Shown: in pieces, positions 8,274 through 16,642 of the stretch | Layout: the number at the start of each line of letters is the position of its first letter | Position numbering within the stretch: the stretch's first letter is position 1 | NCBI GenBank assembly: GCA_945862315.1 | Contig: CAMAXW010000001.1 | Coordinates: 1-64,000, forward strand | DNA: 64,000 nt | DNA from: Klebsiella pneumoniae | Lineage (GTDB): Bacteria > Pseudomonadota > Gammaproteobacteria > Ga0077536 | Direction of reading: 5' to 3' | The notes under the pieces: generated by a model | The model's database searches: none | The model's input: only the letters and a program-made list of their open reading frames with translations | What the model was told of the DNA's origin: nothing | Program-made: the position numbers and the translations under genes

Positions 8274-8319
8274 CTTTGTTTCCCTATCTGGGCCAGTGTC
8301 TTCAAAGCGACACCCGGAC

Positions 8320-8340
8320 GATCCAGCTGCCAGCTGGATC
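8320..8340. promoter_or_regulatory. Palindrome upstream of the MetX-like gene (possible operator)
   Basis: GATCCAGCT (8320-8328) and AGCTGGATC (8332-8340) are perfect inverted arms around GCC. The element sits 47-67 bases upstream of the start at 8273, a suitable place for a dimeric repressor. No intact regulator gene is adjacent. Function is inferred from symmetry and position. Confidence 0.4.
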
Positions 8341-8723
8341 AGATACCTCGCCAACGAAACCGATGGTCGGCGCCGACCGTTGCATCTATTGCCGACCGCC
8401 ATTGGTCTGTCGTTTAAAGCAGACTACACATCGGTGCCGGTACCATCAACGACCAGACTACACTAACGGCGTGTTGCAGCACGACAAACAGCGCAAGTCG
8501 GTTCGACTTTAGTCAGACCTCGAGCGTGCATTCCGCGACTCTTGCGACGGCCGGTGGACCCGAACGAAAGATGCCCTCAAGGACTGACGCATGATTCTCC
8601 GGCAGGGATGATTGGCTGCTTATCCGCCGGGCCCCACCTTTGTTTCGGGTTAACGGTTTGGATGCCCAGGGGATTGGGATTGGCGAGAGATACGAGTGCT
8701 ACGGGCGGGAAAATTTGGAGCGG
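8341..8723. other. Intergenic stretch, no gene seen
   Basis: About 380 bases between the MetX-like gene and the hsdR remnant. Short frames exist on the plus strand, but none has a ribosome site or family features. No RNA gene or strong terminator was recognised. Confidence 0.5.
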
Positions 8724-9224
8724 CTACACGCCGGCAGACTGCTGCGGAAACTTCTCATACACATGCTCAAACACCGCCGAGCACTTCTGGTTGTACAACT
8801 CCGGCGTGTAGGCCCTGGGCAGTCCACCGTCCAGCGTGTCTTCAATGGCGAGCCTGATCTGTGAGCGCGCCGCTGCCTTTTGGCGCCAGCTCAGTACCAG
8901 TAGCGCCTTCAATCTTCCCAGCAGGTCCTTCGCCACTTTCTTAACTTCCGTCCTCTCGTCAGCAGAAAGCTCGGGCGCCGGGCGGGTGAGGATGTCGAAG
9001 ATGACGAGTTCCTTTTCGCTCAGGTTTTCGCGGACATGTCGCTCGGCTTCTTCGTCGAGACTGTTGGATAGTCTTACCAGTTCCAGGAAGAGCTCTTCGA
9101 TGCTGCCGCTGCCTGGAAGTGAAAAGGTGCCCGGTCTATTTATTCTGGAAAATGCCGTCCGCTTCTGCGCGGAAAAAAAAGCGAAATTGCCGCGCCAAAT
9201 TGGTGTTCGCTCGGCCCCATGCAA
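8724..9224 (-). pseudogene. Remnant of type I restriction enzyme HsdR (C-terminal end)
   Basis: The translation from about 9122 to 8724 matches the extreme C-terminal helical domain of type I restriction R subunits, including SLDEEAERHVRENLSEKELV and TPELYNQKCSAVFEHVYEKF. HsdR proteins are around 1000 residues; only about 130 remain. The motor and nuclease domains are absent, and no hsdM or hsdS is in the window. The first 34 codons of the open frame look unrelated, which marks the break near 9122. It is a scar of a lost defence system. Confidence 0.75.
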
Positions 9225-9290
9225 TGGGTAGCGGGGAGCGCCAGCAAGGCAAGTTCGTTGGAGTGGGCCGCGTTTTGCCGACCCACCCAG

Positions 9291-10181
9291 TCAGAATTTC
9301 AACGATGCGCCATCTTCGGGAATCTCGACTCTGGCCTGGATGTCCTTTTCAAGGACAAACTTACTCAATTCCTCACGGCTCAAGGCCATGTGATTTATGG
9401 CGTTCAGGTGCACTGCCACTACCACCGACTTTGGCATGATCTGGGCAGCACGAAGTACGTCGTCCGTGCCCATGATGATGGCACCCTCGTAGCCCAGGAC
9501 ACGCGCATAGCCGGCGTTCAGCAAGATCACCTCGGGCTTGTACGTGGCGAGCGCCTCGTCGACGTCGGCGTTCCATATGGTGTCGCCAGCGAGGTACAGG
9601 GTGGGGTGCCCTGGTGCCTGAAGCACCACGCCCATCGCGGCGCCCAAGGCCGCTGCCAGCGGTGGCGACGCATACATTGCGTCCGTGCCGTGCCGGCCAC
9701 CTGTCTTGGTCAGTGTCACACCGCCGAATTCGGCGTGGCTCGCGAGCACCCGCACATCGGTGAAGCCTTCTTTGCGAATGATTTCCGCATCCGAGTCGTT
9801 CTGCACAAATAAGGGGATGGCTTTCGGCAGCAGCGCCTGCGCGGCATCGTCCCAATGGTCAAGATGGGTATGAGTGACGATCACCGCATCGACATCGGCG
9901 ATCACCGCGGCTTCGGATATCGGCAATTCCACGAGCGGATTACGTAGCTCGCTGCGATAAGTGCCTTTAAATCCCGGGTAGGTACCCTTCTTGGATAGCA
10001 TGGGATCGACCAGAAAAGTCGTCTTGCCGTAGCTGATTTTCGCTGTGGCGTTACGAATCTGCTGGTAGCGCACTTTCTCGACGGGTATCGAGGCTTTAAG
10101 GGCCTGCTCCTGGGCGTCAGCGGTGTACGAGGCAAGGCTTAAGCCGAGGGCCAGTAAGGTGGCGCGCGTTCTGGTTTGCAT
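9291..10181 (-). CDS. Exported metallo-beta-lactamase-fold hydrolase (UlaG-like)
   Basis: 296 residues. The N-terminus (MQTRTRATLLALGLSLASYT, then ADAQ) is a Sec signal peptide with a likely cleavage after ADA. The metal-binding HTHLDHWD motif is near residue 105, and a second ligand region is YLAGDTIWNADVD. The start at 10181 gives a proper signal peptide; an in-frame start at 10220 would bury it. It belongs with UlaG-like or phosphodiesterase-like MBL proteins acting in the periplasm. Substrate not determinable. Confidence 0.85.
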   Translation of the reverse strand: MQTRTRATLLALGLSLASYTADAQEQALKASIPVEKVRYQQIRNATAKISYGKTTFLVDPMLSKKGTYPGFKGTYRSELRNPLVELPISEAAVIADVDAVIVTHTHLDHWDDAAQALLPKAIPLFVQNDSDAEIIRKEGFTDVRVLASHAEFGGVTLTKTGGRHGTDAMYASPPLAAALGAAMGVVLQAPGHPTLYLAGDTIWNADVDEALATYKPEVILLNAGYARVLGYEGAIIMGTDDVLRAAQIMPKSVVVAVHLNAINHMALSREELSKFVLEKDIQARVEIPEDGASLKF

Positions 10182-10195
10182 GCAGTGAATCCTAT

Positions 10196-10512
10196 CTAGC
10201 GTTTGAAGTGGGGTTCCCATTCTGCGCTAAGGCGCTTGAGCGCCGCACCTGCACGCACGCCAAGCATCGCTAGCATCGGGCCATGTTCGGCAAACGGCCC
10301 GATCGGTTGTCGATGGATTGCCGCGCCTGCCGCACGCTGATGCGCCGCGCCAGATCGTTGAGGTCCTGCGGCTTCAGGCCGGTGCCGGCGAGTAGCGCCT
10401 CCGGCGGCAACACGTGCGTGAGATGCTGGCCGTAGGTCCTCGGCAGCGGAAGGTGCCTCGATGATCGGCCTTTCCATGGCGCCGCGAGAGGCACTCTGGG
10501 AACTGTCACCAA
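10196..10512 (-). pseudogene. Frameshifted AraC-family regulator fragment
   Basis: Two overlapping minus-strand frames each carry half of an AraC-family ligand-binding domain. One reads TYGQHLTHVLPPEALLAGTG, then LKPQDLNDLARRISVRQARQ. The other continues with IGPFAEHGPMLAMLGVRAGA and ALKRLSAEW. Joining them needs a frame change near 10,280-10,320. The DNA-binding C-terminal half is absent. It is therefore a non-functional remnant of a regulator that may once have controlled a neighbouring gene. Confidence 0.6.
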
Positions 10513-10654
10513 AATAACCCAGATTGGCAGCTCTATCCCTTCCTGCTGCGCCGCGGCCTCGATTAGTTTGACCGCAGTGCGCGTCGCCCCATCAGGCGGT
10601 GCGCGAACGGCCGATGCAGCGGCGTCCGTCTAATAAAAAGCTAGGGGGAGGACC

Positions 10655-11080
10655 ATGACCGAAGAAGAAAAAATTGCCCGCAACGTGTTCAAGGTACGGT
10701 TGTTCATCGATGCCTGGGAGTCACTGGATGCAGATGTGGCGATGGCCTGTCTGTCCGCCGACATTGTCTACATCAACCAGCCGCTGGCACCGGTGGTGGG
10801 CCAGCACGATGTGCGCAAGATCGTGGCCGGCATCATGCAGCTCACCACGCACGTGCATTGGGAGCTGCGCAACTGCTTCGGGCGCGGCAACACGGTGGTG
10901 ACCGAGCGCCTCGATCTGTGGAAATTCCACGACGATCCGGCCCATGCCGGCTGGCGTCTCAAGCTGCCCTGCATCGGCATGTTCGATTTGGACGAGGCCG
11001 GCAAAATTTGCGGCTGGCGCGACTATTTCGACAACCGGCTGTGGTTCAACAACGGCGGCCCGGTGCTGCATCTCGACTAA
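10655..11080 (+). CDS. Limonene-1,2-epoxide-hydrolase-like protein (SnoaL/NTF2 fold)
   Basis: A 141-residue alpha+beta cone-fold protein. Residues equivalent to the catalytic set of limonene epoxide hydrolase are visible: Tyr39 and Asn41 (VYINQP), Arg85 and Asp87 (TERLDLW), and Asp123 (GWRDYFD). This full set supports one-step epoxide hydrolysis without a covalent intermediate. GGGGGAGG lies just upstream of the ATG. It is followed 36 bases later by a paralogue, and the pair converges on a Baeyer-Villiger monooxygenase. Substrate could be a cyclic or terpenoid epoxide; this is inferred. Confidence 0.8.
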   Translation: MTEEEKIARNVFKVRLFIDAWESLDADVAMACLSADIVYINQPLAPVVGQHDVRKIVAGIMQLTTHVHWELRNCFGRGNTVVTERLDLWKFHDDPAHAGWRLKLPCIGMFDLDEAGKICGWRDYFDNRLWFNNGGPVLHLD

Positions 11081-11116
11081 GCCAGCCGACACCCGTCTAT
11101 GAATGAGGAATCGCCC

Positions 11117-11542
11117 ATGAACAGCCAAGAAACAAAAATTGCCCGCAACGAAGGCGTGGTTCGCGCCTTCCTTAAAGGCTGGGACGACCGCGACGTCGAC
11201 GCCTGCATGGCCCAATGCACCGAAGACATGTGCTATCTCAACCAGCCGCTGGAAGCCATTCGCGGCAAGGAGAACGTGCGCAAAATGATTTCGTCGATCT
11301 TCAAACCGGCCAAGCGCGTGGAGTTCAAGCTGGTGCACGTGTTTGGCCACGAGAACAAGGTCATCACCGAGCGCGTTGACCAGTGGGACTGGAACGGCAG
11401 CGGCACCTGGCAGATGGCGCTCAAGGTCTGCGGCATGTTCGAGCTGACCGAGAACGGCAAAATTATCGAGTGGCGCGAGTACTACGACAACGAGTACTGG
11501 ACTCAATGCGGCGGCCCAACGCTGACGTTCGACGAACTCTGA
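11117..11542 (+). CDS. Second limonene-epoxide-hydrolase-like protein, Asp-to-Glu variant
   Basis: A 141-residue paralogue of the preceding gene. Tyr40/Asn42 (CYLNQP) and Arg86/Asp88 (TERVDQW) are kept, but the position of the third catalytic aspartate (WRDYFD in the neighbour) is glutamate here (WREYYD, Glu121). Glutamate might still activate water less efficiently, or the protein may have a different role such as a cyclase or ligand binder. ATG 11117 is preferred to the in-frame 11099 because GAGGAA lies 7-12 bases upstream. It is probably co-transcribed with the first copy. Confidence 0.78.
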   Translation: MNSQETKIARNEGVVRAFLKGWDDRDVDACMAQCTEDMCYLNQPLEAIRGKENVRKMISSIFKPAKRVEFKLVHVFGHENKVITERVDQWDWNGSGTWQMALKVCGMFELTENGKIIEWREYYDNEYWTQCGGPTLTFDEL

Positions 11543-11555
11543 GCGAGAGCGGTTG

Positions 11556-11585
11556 AGCGCTGCGGGGCAGAGTCCCCGCAACGCT
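11556..11585 (+). terminator. Hairpin after the epoxide-hydrolase pair
   Basis: TGCGGGG (11561-11567) pairs with CCCCGCA (11574-11580), extended by AGCG/CGCT across one mismatch. It lies 14 bases past the stop codon. There is no clear T-run, so termination strength is uncertain. Confidence 0.45.
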
Positions 11586-11617
11586 TAGCCGATCAAACGG
11601 CTTTAAGCATCAGCGCG

Positions 11618-11648
11618 AACGGTGAGCGGATTGCCCCCACTCACCGTT
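11618..11648. terminator. Inverted repeat between convergent genes
   Basis: AACGGTGAG (11618-11626) and CTCACCGTT (11640-11648) form a 9-bp stem with a 13-base loop, just past the 3' end of the minus-strand monooxygenase gene. It may act as a bidirectional terminator. No long T-run on either strand. Confidence 0.45.
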
Positions 11649-11658
11649 CTGCTGGCGA

Positions 11659-13503
11659 TTAACGGGTTGTCAGCCCCGCGTAATCGCCCTTGGCGCGCCA
11701 CTCGGCGAGCATCTCGTAGAACTTCAAACCACCTTCCGGGTAGTGCCCTTGCAGGAAGCCGTCGGCGGCGGCGTTCGCCACGCCTTCAGCGTTGTAGTAG
11801 CCCGGCGTGCAACTGGCGAGGTACTTGCTCATCCCGGTCGGGGCCAACACCAGGGCGAGATAGTCTTCTTCGGCCTTGAGCGTGGGTTCCAAGGCCTTGA
11901 GGCCACGGGCCGCGACGTCGAGGAGTACTTTCGCCAGATGCTGCGATTGTTTATCCAGCTGATAGGTGAAGTTGGGCGTGTAGCCGGTCTGGGTGAAGCC
12001 CATGTGGTAGAGATTAGGGAAGCCGTGGCTCATCAGGCCGTGGTAGGTGCGCATGCCCTTGGCCCAGTAATCGCCGAGCGTCTTGCCCTCGCGACCAATG
12101 ACTTCCATCGCCGCCTGCTGGGTGTAGGTAGCGCGGCTCACTTCGAAGCCTGTGGCAAAAACAATGCAGTCCACTGCGTATTCCACGCCGTCAACCACCA
12201 CGCCTTTTTCGGTGATGCGCTCAATGCCCTTGCCGGCGGTATCTACCAGCGTCACGTTGGGGCGATTGAACGTGGGCAGGTAGTCGTCGTTGAAGCAAGG
12301 CCGCTTGCACCAAGGGCGATACCAGTGCTTCAGGGCTTGCGCCGTGGCCGGATCGTTGACAGTGTTGTCGATACGGCCACGCACGCCGTTGTCGTGCTGG
12401 TAGTCGAGAATTTCACCTAGCAGCGTCAGCTCTTCTGTGGACAGATTGCTAGCGCCGCCGCCGGCCATCAGTTCCCCGAGCGACTTGAACAGCTCCGTCC
12501 AGCCGTCGTTGACCAAATCCTCTTCCACCGCCACGCCCACCAGCAGCTTGGTGAAGTTGTCGTTGCGATCCTGCTGCCAACCGGGCTTGAGCGACTTGAA
12601 CCATTCCAGATCGGTCGCCCGGTTGCGACGCTCGTCCACCGAAGACGGCGTGCGCTGAAACACATACAGCTGCTTGGCTGCAGCACCCAGATGCGGGATC
12701 GACTGAATGGCGGTCGCGCCGGTGCCGATGATGGCCACGCGCTGGTCGCCAAGTTTGTCGAGATTGCCCACCGCAGAACCGCCGGTGTAGTCGTAGTCCC
12801 AGCGGCTGGTGTGAAAAGTGTGCCCTTTGAAGTCGCGAATGCCCGGGATACCTGGCAGCTTCGGCCGGTTCAGCGAGCCGCTGGAAATCACCACGTGGCG
12901 GGCCCTAATGGCGTCACCGCGATCGGTGCTGATAATCCAGCGGGCATCCGCTTCGTCCCAGCGGAGCTCGGTGACCTGCGTCTGAAAATAGCTGCGTGAG
13001 TAGAGGTCGAAGTGATTACCGATGCGCTGCGCGTGAGCGTAGATTTCAGGCTGAAAAGAGTACTTAAGCTGAGGCATGTAGCCGGTTTCATCCAGCAGCG
13101 GAAGATAGATGTAGGACTCCACATCGCACTGCGCGCCCGGATAGCGGTTCCAATACCAAGTGCCGCCGAAATCACCGGCGCGATCGATGATGCGGAAATT
13201 GCTCACCCCGGCCTGATGCAGCCGCGCCGCCATTAGCATGCCGCCAAAGCCCGCGCCCAATACCGCCACCTCGATGTCTTCGGTCACCGGCGCGCGGGTG
13301 ATTTTGGCCGTGATGTGCGGGTCTTCGTTGTAGCGTTCGAGGTCACCTTCAATGTGCTGATATTGCGCGGTGCCTTCGCTGCGCAGCCGCCGGTCGCGCT
13401 CGTGGTCGTACTTGCGGCGCATTTCGGCCGGATCAAAACCGAGCTCCTCTGCGTTGGGAATGCGCAGCTTGCCGTCGGTAAAAAACTGATTGGGTTTGTT
13501 CAT
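11659..13503 (-). CDS. Type I Baeyer-Villiger monooxygenase
   Basis: 614 residues with two Rossmann motifs: GAGFGG at 83-88 for FAD and GTGATA at 260-265 for NADPH. The Baeyer-Villiger signature FKGHTFHTSRW is at 225-235. The N-terminal extension of about 75 residues before the FAD motif is seen in larger BVMOs such as phenylacetone, cyclopentadecanone and steroid enzymes. ATG 13503 has GGAGGAG upstream; the longer in-frame start at 13581 does not. The enzyme inserts one oxygen next to a ketone to give an ester or lactone. It converges with two epoxide-hydrolase-like genes, a combination known from limonene catabolism. Confidence 0.93.
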   Translation of the reverse strand: MNKPNQFFTDGKLRIPNAEELGFDPAEMRRKYDHERDRRLRSEGTAQYQHIEGDLERYNEDPHITAKITRAPVTEDIEVAVLGAGFGGMLMAARLHQAGVSNFRIIDRAGDFGGTWYWNRYPGAQCDVESYIYLPLLDETGYMPQLKYSFQPEIYAHAQRIGNHFDLYSRSYFQTQVTELRWDEADARWIISTDRGDAIRARHVVISSGSLNRPKLPGIPGIRDFKGHTFHTSRWDYDYTGGSAVGNLDKLGDQRVAIIGTGATAIQSIPHLGAAAKQLYVFQRTPSSVDERRNRATDLEWFKSLKPGWQQDRNDNFTKLLVGVAVEEDLVNDGWTELFKSLGELMAGGGASNLSTEELTLLGEILDYQHDNGVRGRIDNTVNDPATAQALKHWYRPWCKRPCFNDDYLPTFNRPNVTLVDTAGKGIERITEKGVVVDGVEYAVDCIVFATGFEVSRATYTQQAAMEVIGREGKTLGDYWAKGMRTYHGLMSHGFPNLYHMGFTQTGYTPNFTYQLDKQSQHLAKVLLDVAARGLKALEPTLKAEEDYLALVLAPTGMSKYLASCTPGYYNAEGVANAAADGFLQGHYPEGGLKFYEMLAEWRAKGDYAGLTTR

Positions 13504-13738
13504 GAAGTTCTCCTCCGCAAGGGTGTGCCGGCGTTTTTGTGGGGGTCGGTGCGATGGGCGTCCGTCGCTCGCTAGGCCCACAGCTTACGGGGTGTGCGGC
13601 GCAGCAGTTGAGCGTTGGTCCTGCCGATCGGCGTTGTTTTGGTGACAGCCGCGCTTAGGCTGGTACCGCCGCGCACCCGACGCAGGAGGACTCGTCGAAT
13701 CTGCGTCGTCTACAACGCTGCGCGCGAGATCTGCGCGA

Positions 13739-14146
13739 TCAACTCACCCAGTTTTGCAGTTTCAATTTTGGAACGCGCTTAAATTCCCGGATGTTGTTGC
13801 TCACGAGGCTGACCCCGAGGGAAAGCGCGTGAGCGGCTATCCAAAGGTCATTGTTGCCGATGGGCGTACCCAGGCGTTCGAGATGGGCGCGCAGACTGCC
13901 GTAGGTCTCGCCGACCACAGGTTCAGGCGTGAGCACCGGGATCAGTTCGGCCAGCTTGCCGAGATTGTCCAGTGCTTCGGGTCGACGCGCGCTCTTCTCC
14001 GCGCCATAGCGCAATTCGCCGTAGGTGATGAGCGACATGCCAACCGTGCCGGGGGAAAGCCGGGCGAAGCGTCTGGCGACCTCGGGTGGGCGCTGCTTGG
14101 CGATGTAGATACAAATATTGGTGTCAAGCAGGTAGCGCAGGGGCAT
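13739..14146 (-). CDS. vapC: VapC-type PIN-domain ribonuclease toxin
   Basis: 135 residues with a complete PIN domain: the first acidic residue in YLLDTNICIYI, the glutamate in ITYGELRYGAE, and the C-terminal cluster in GNNDLWIAAHALSLG. The start overlaps the vapB stop (TGATG), which indicates coupled translation; a TTG three bases earlier is less likely. VapC toxins cleave tRNA or rRNA. Unlike the copy at 3987, this one appears intact. It sits between the monooxygenase and a HIT-protein gene. Confidence 0.9.
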   Translation of the reverse strand: MPLRYLLDTNICIYIAKQRPPEVARRFARLSPGTVGMSLITYGELRYGAEKSARRPEALDNLGKLAELIPVLTPEPVVGETYGSLRAHLERLGTPIGNNDLWIAAHALSLGVSLVSNNIREFKRVPKLKLQNWVS

Positions 14147-14376
14147 CAAAGCGCCTCGCGCGGCTGCGGTGGCGCGTCATCGCGCCCATCGGCCATGAAA
14201 TCATCCGGCATCGCCGCAAGCAGGTCGAACGCTGCCGCGAGATTTTTGGAAACACGGCGCAAAATTACTTCGTCGCCACGTCGAAAAATTTCCACTTCGC
14301 GGGTGTCGAATTGAAAATCCTTGGGCAAGCGGACGGCCTGGGAGTTGCCGGATTTGAATACGGTGGTGGTTCGCAT
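14146..14376 (-). CDS. vapB: VapB-type antitoxin
   Basis: 76 residues. The N-terminal AbrB-type hairpin reads FKSGNSQAVRLPKDFQFDTR and is followed by EVEIFRRGDEVILRR. The C-terminal tail rich in Asp and Pro is the toxin-neutralising part. It is the first gene of the vapBC operon and probably represses it. AAAGGC precedes the ATG at a usable distance. Confidence 0.9.
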   Translation of the reverse strand: MRTTTVFKSGNSQAVRLPKDFQFDTREVEIFRRGDEVILRRVSKNLAAAFDLLAAMPDDFMADGRDDAPPQPREAL

Positions 14377-14478
14377 ATCAAAAGCCTTTCGAAGGATATA
14401 CGGGGAGTATAGACATATTTGAGCTGGGCTTTGATTTTATAGCCTAAGCCTCGCACACACCCAACGCTCGCGCGTGAA

Positions 14479-14892
14479 TTAGTCTAGGCAGCCCTGTGCG
14501 CGCAGGGCGGTGGCGATTGCGGCCACCGCTGGTGCGGCGTGTTGCTCGGCATCGGCCACATTGCCCCACACCACCCGTGGCCACAGCGCATCATCCGAGC
14601 GGCGCCCCACCACGTGCAGGTGCAATTGCGGCACCACGTTGCCAATCGCGGCAACGTTGAGCTTCTCACAGGCGAAATACGCCAACACGAAACGCCCCAA
14701 CTGATCCGCGCAGTGATGGAGCGCGGCGCGTAGTGGCGGGGGCAAATCGTGGAGCTCAATCACCGTGGTAGCGGGCACCAGAATGAACCACGGCACCAGC
14801 GCCGAGCGGTGTAGCAGCACCGTCATCTCCCCGCGCTGACCTAAGCAAAAACAGTCTGTCTGCAACTGCGGATGGAGTTCAAAATTTGTCAT
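14479..14892 (-). CDS. HIT-family nucleotide-binding protein
   Basis: 137 residues. The HIT active-site region reads VPQLHLHVVGRR, with HLH in place of the stricter H-x-H-x-H-x-x. Such proteins hydrolyse or transfer nucleotidyl groups from dinucleotides or AMP derivatives. ATG 14892 is used because the HIT homology starts with MTNFELHPQL; the open frame continues upstream with unrelated sequence antisense in content. It is the last gene of a minus-strand row running from 19249. Confidence 0.85.
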   Translation of the reverse strand: MTNFELHPQLQTDCFCLGQRGEMTVLLHRSALVPWFILVPATTVIELHDLPPPLRAALHHCADQLGRFVLAYFACEKLNVAAIGNVVPQLHLHVVGRRSDDALWPRVVWGNVADAEQHAAPAVAAIATALRAQGCLD

Positions 14893-14900
14893 CGTGGTGC

Positions 14901-15206
14901 TCAAGGTGGAGTGGTCACGCGGGCCGCGTCCACCACTATGGGACACTCGAGATATTCCAATAGCGGAGCGGCGCCCCAGGCGGCGGTCATGTCGCGCTCC
15001 CACTGGGCGGTGTACCAAGCCTGCGCGTGGGCTTTGGATTCCCAGATGTAAATACCCCCGGCGTGGGTTCCCGCTTCGGTCATGAGGTAGTACTTGCGAA
15101 TCAGCCCGGCGAGTTTCTCGTACTTGTGCGTGGTGGCGAGCAACTGGGCTTGGAAGGCCGCGCGATCGGCGGTGTGCACCGGGAAACGAACGTGCGCAAT
15201 GATCAT
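14901..15206 (-). CDS. ABM/YdhR-like small monooxygenase-fold protein
   Basis: 101 residues with a ferredoxin-like dimeric alpha/beta-barrel pattern: HVRFPVHTADRAAFQAQLLA, then GGIYIWESKAHAQAWYTAQW. It resembles YdhR or antibiotic-biosynthesis monooxygenases, which act on quinone-like rings or serve as small accessory proteins. It overlaps the stop of the FAD-linked oxidase gene by 4 bases, so the two are translationally coupled. Confidence 0.8.
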   Translation of the reverse strand: MIIAHVRFPVHTADRAAFQAQLLATTHKYEKLAGLIRKYYLMTEAGTHAGGIYIWESKAHAQAWYTAQWERDMTAAWGAAPLLEYLECPIVVDAARVTTPP

Positions 15207-16642
15207 TTTGGATCCTCTGAAAAATTGACGCCACGAGCCACCGACAACCCAAGATTACCGGGCGACAAAATGCCCGCCGGATCCAAGGTGCGCTTGAGTT
15301 GGCTTAACACCTGGTGATAAGCGCTCATCTGCTGCACCTCGGGTGCCCATATTTTGCCCGACTTATAGGGAATGCAGCCGATGGCCGTCAACGCCGCCGC
15401 ACACTGGCGCATGGCCGGCTGAATATCTGCCCACTGCGTGGCCTCATCGTAAAAACCTACAAGCCCACCGTGTAGGCCGCGTCGACACACCACCACCGCG
15501 CCACCCCACTGGAACGCCGGGTGATCGGCCCGAATGGCAGCGAGGGTTTCGACAAACGCCGGCAGGCGCGCCGTCGGCAGCGACGCCATTAACAAACCAC
15601 ATCGCGAGCGCGAAAAATAACCGGCAAAAGAATACCAGTGGCTCTGTTCACCACGCAGCGGTTGAAAATAAATTTCATTGAACAGCGGGAATTCATCGCC
15701 ACCGTAAAGCTTGGCCAGGGCCAAAATACTGTCGCGATCGCGCGTTAGTTCATCCAGCTCACCGCCGTAATCCAGGCCAATACAAAACGCCGGCAAGGTG
15801 CTGACGTCGATATCCGGACGGGCGGCGGCGATGCGCCCACGAATGGTCGCGCTTTCATAACCACTCGCATACCACACATTGCGCAGACGCTCGCTGCGCT
15901 GCATTTCCAGCAAAAAAGCCGTGGCCGCCGCGACCGCCGGAAACCCATAACTGGTGGTCGATCGGCAGGCCGGCAGTGGATGCAGCCACAGCGCAATGGC
16001 CGTGATCACGCCGAAAGTGCCATCGCCACCCAAGAACAGCCCGGTCAAATCGGGTCCGATGCCGTAGCGGTGAAAAAACTTGCCCGTGCGCCCGGCGCCG
16101 CTGCCGGTTCGTAATCGCTGACCATCACTGAGGACGACCTCAATGCCCACCACTTCGTCAGCAAAACTCTGAAAACGCGCAGAGCCTGTGCCCAGCGCGT
16201 GCGCGGAGGCCGCACCGCCAATGCTGGCGGCGGGCGCGGTCAACGGAATAATGCCGATGGTCATACCATGGGGCGCGAGCGCGGCGGTCAGCGCGCCAAA
16301 GCGTACCCCGGGTTCTACTACCACCACCCCAGCGTCTAAATCGATGTCGAGAATGCGGTCGAGTCCGGACAGGTCCAACACCAAGCCTCCCGCAGCCGGG
16401 ATGGCACCACCGGCGTACATCGTGCCGCCACCACGCACGGCGACCGGCACGCCGTCGGCCGCGGCCGTGCGCAGAATCTCGCCCACTGCCGCCGCATCAC
16501 TCGGGCGCAGTACGCGTTCCGCCCGGCCGGCCGGCAAGGAGGAGCAGTCGCGCTGATAACCCAGCAGGTCTACGGGATCCTCCAACACGAGGGTGCCCGC
16601 CGGGGTTAGCCGGAAAGGGCCCAGCACGCCGGCCTCGCTCAT
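15203..16642 (-). CDS. FAD-linked oxidase (PCMH/GlcD family)
   Basis: 479 residues. The PCMH FAD-binding domain covers about 35-230, with VAVRGGGTMYAGGAIP, GVVVVEPGVRFGAL and the FLGGDGTFGVIT loop. The C-terminal substrate domain ends in the typical LDPAGILSPGN. Relatives include glycolate oxidase GlcD, D-lactate dehydrogenases and vanillyl-alcohol oxidase-like enzymes, which oxidise hydroxy acids or phenols. It overlaps the upstream iron-sulfur protein gene by 4 bases, matching a flavin subunit plus Fe-S subunit complex as in GlcDF. Confidence 0.9.
   Translation of the reverse strand: MSEAGVLGPFRLTPAGTLVLEDPVDLLGYQRDCSSLPAGRAERVLRPSDAAAVGEILRTAAADGVPVAVRGGGTMYAGGAIPAAGGLVLDLSGLDRILDIDLDAGVVVVEPGVRFGALTAALAPHGMTIGIIPLTAPAASIGGAASAHALGTGSARFQSFADEVVGIEVVLSDGQRLRTGSGAGRTGKFFHRYGIGPDLTGLFLGGDGTFGVITAIALWLHPLPACRSTTSYGFPAVAAATAFLLEMQRSERLRNVWYASGYESATIRGRIAAARPDIDVSTLPAFCIGLDYGGELDELTRDRDSILALAKLYGGDEFPLFNEIYFQPLRGEQSHWYSFAGYFSRSRCGLLMASLPTARLPAFVETLAAIRADHPAFQWGGAVVVCRRGLHGGLVGFYDEATQWADIQPAMRQCAAALTAIGCIPYKSGKIWAPEVQQMSAYHQVLSQLKRTLDPAGILSPGNLGLSVARGVNFSEDPK

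Noticed and set aside
10721-11581. 286-residue minus-strand frame across the two LEH-like genes
   Set aside because: Antisense to two recognised NTF2-fold proteins. The translation is low in complexity and has no domain.
11743-12420. 225-residue plus-strand frame inside the BVMO gene
   Set aside because: Antisense to a clear BVMO; GC-rich DNA produces such frames.
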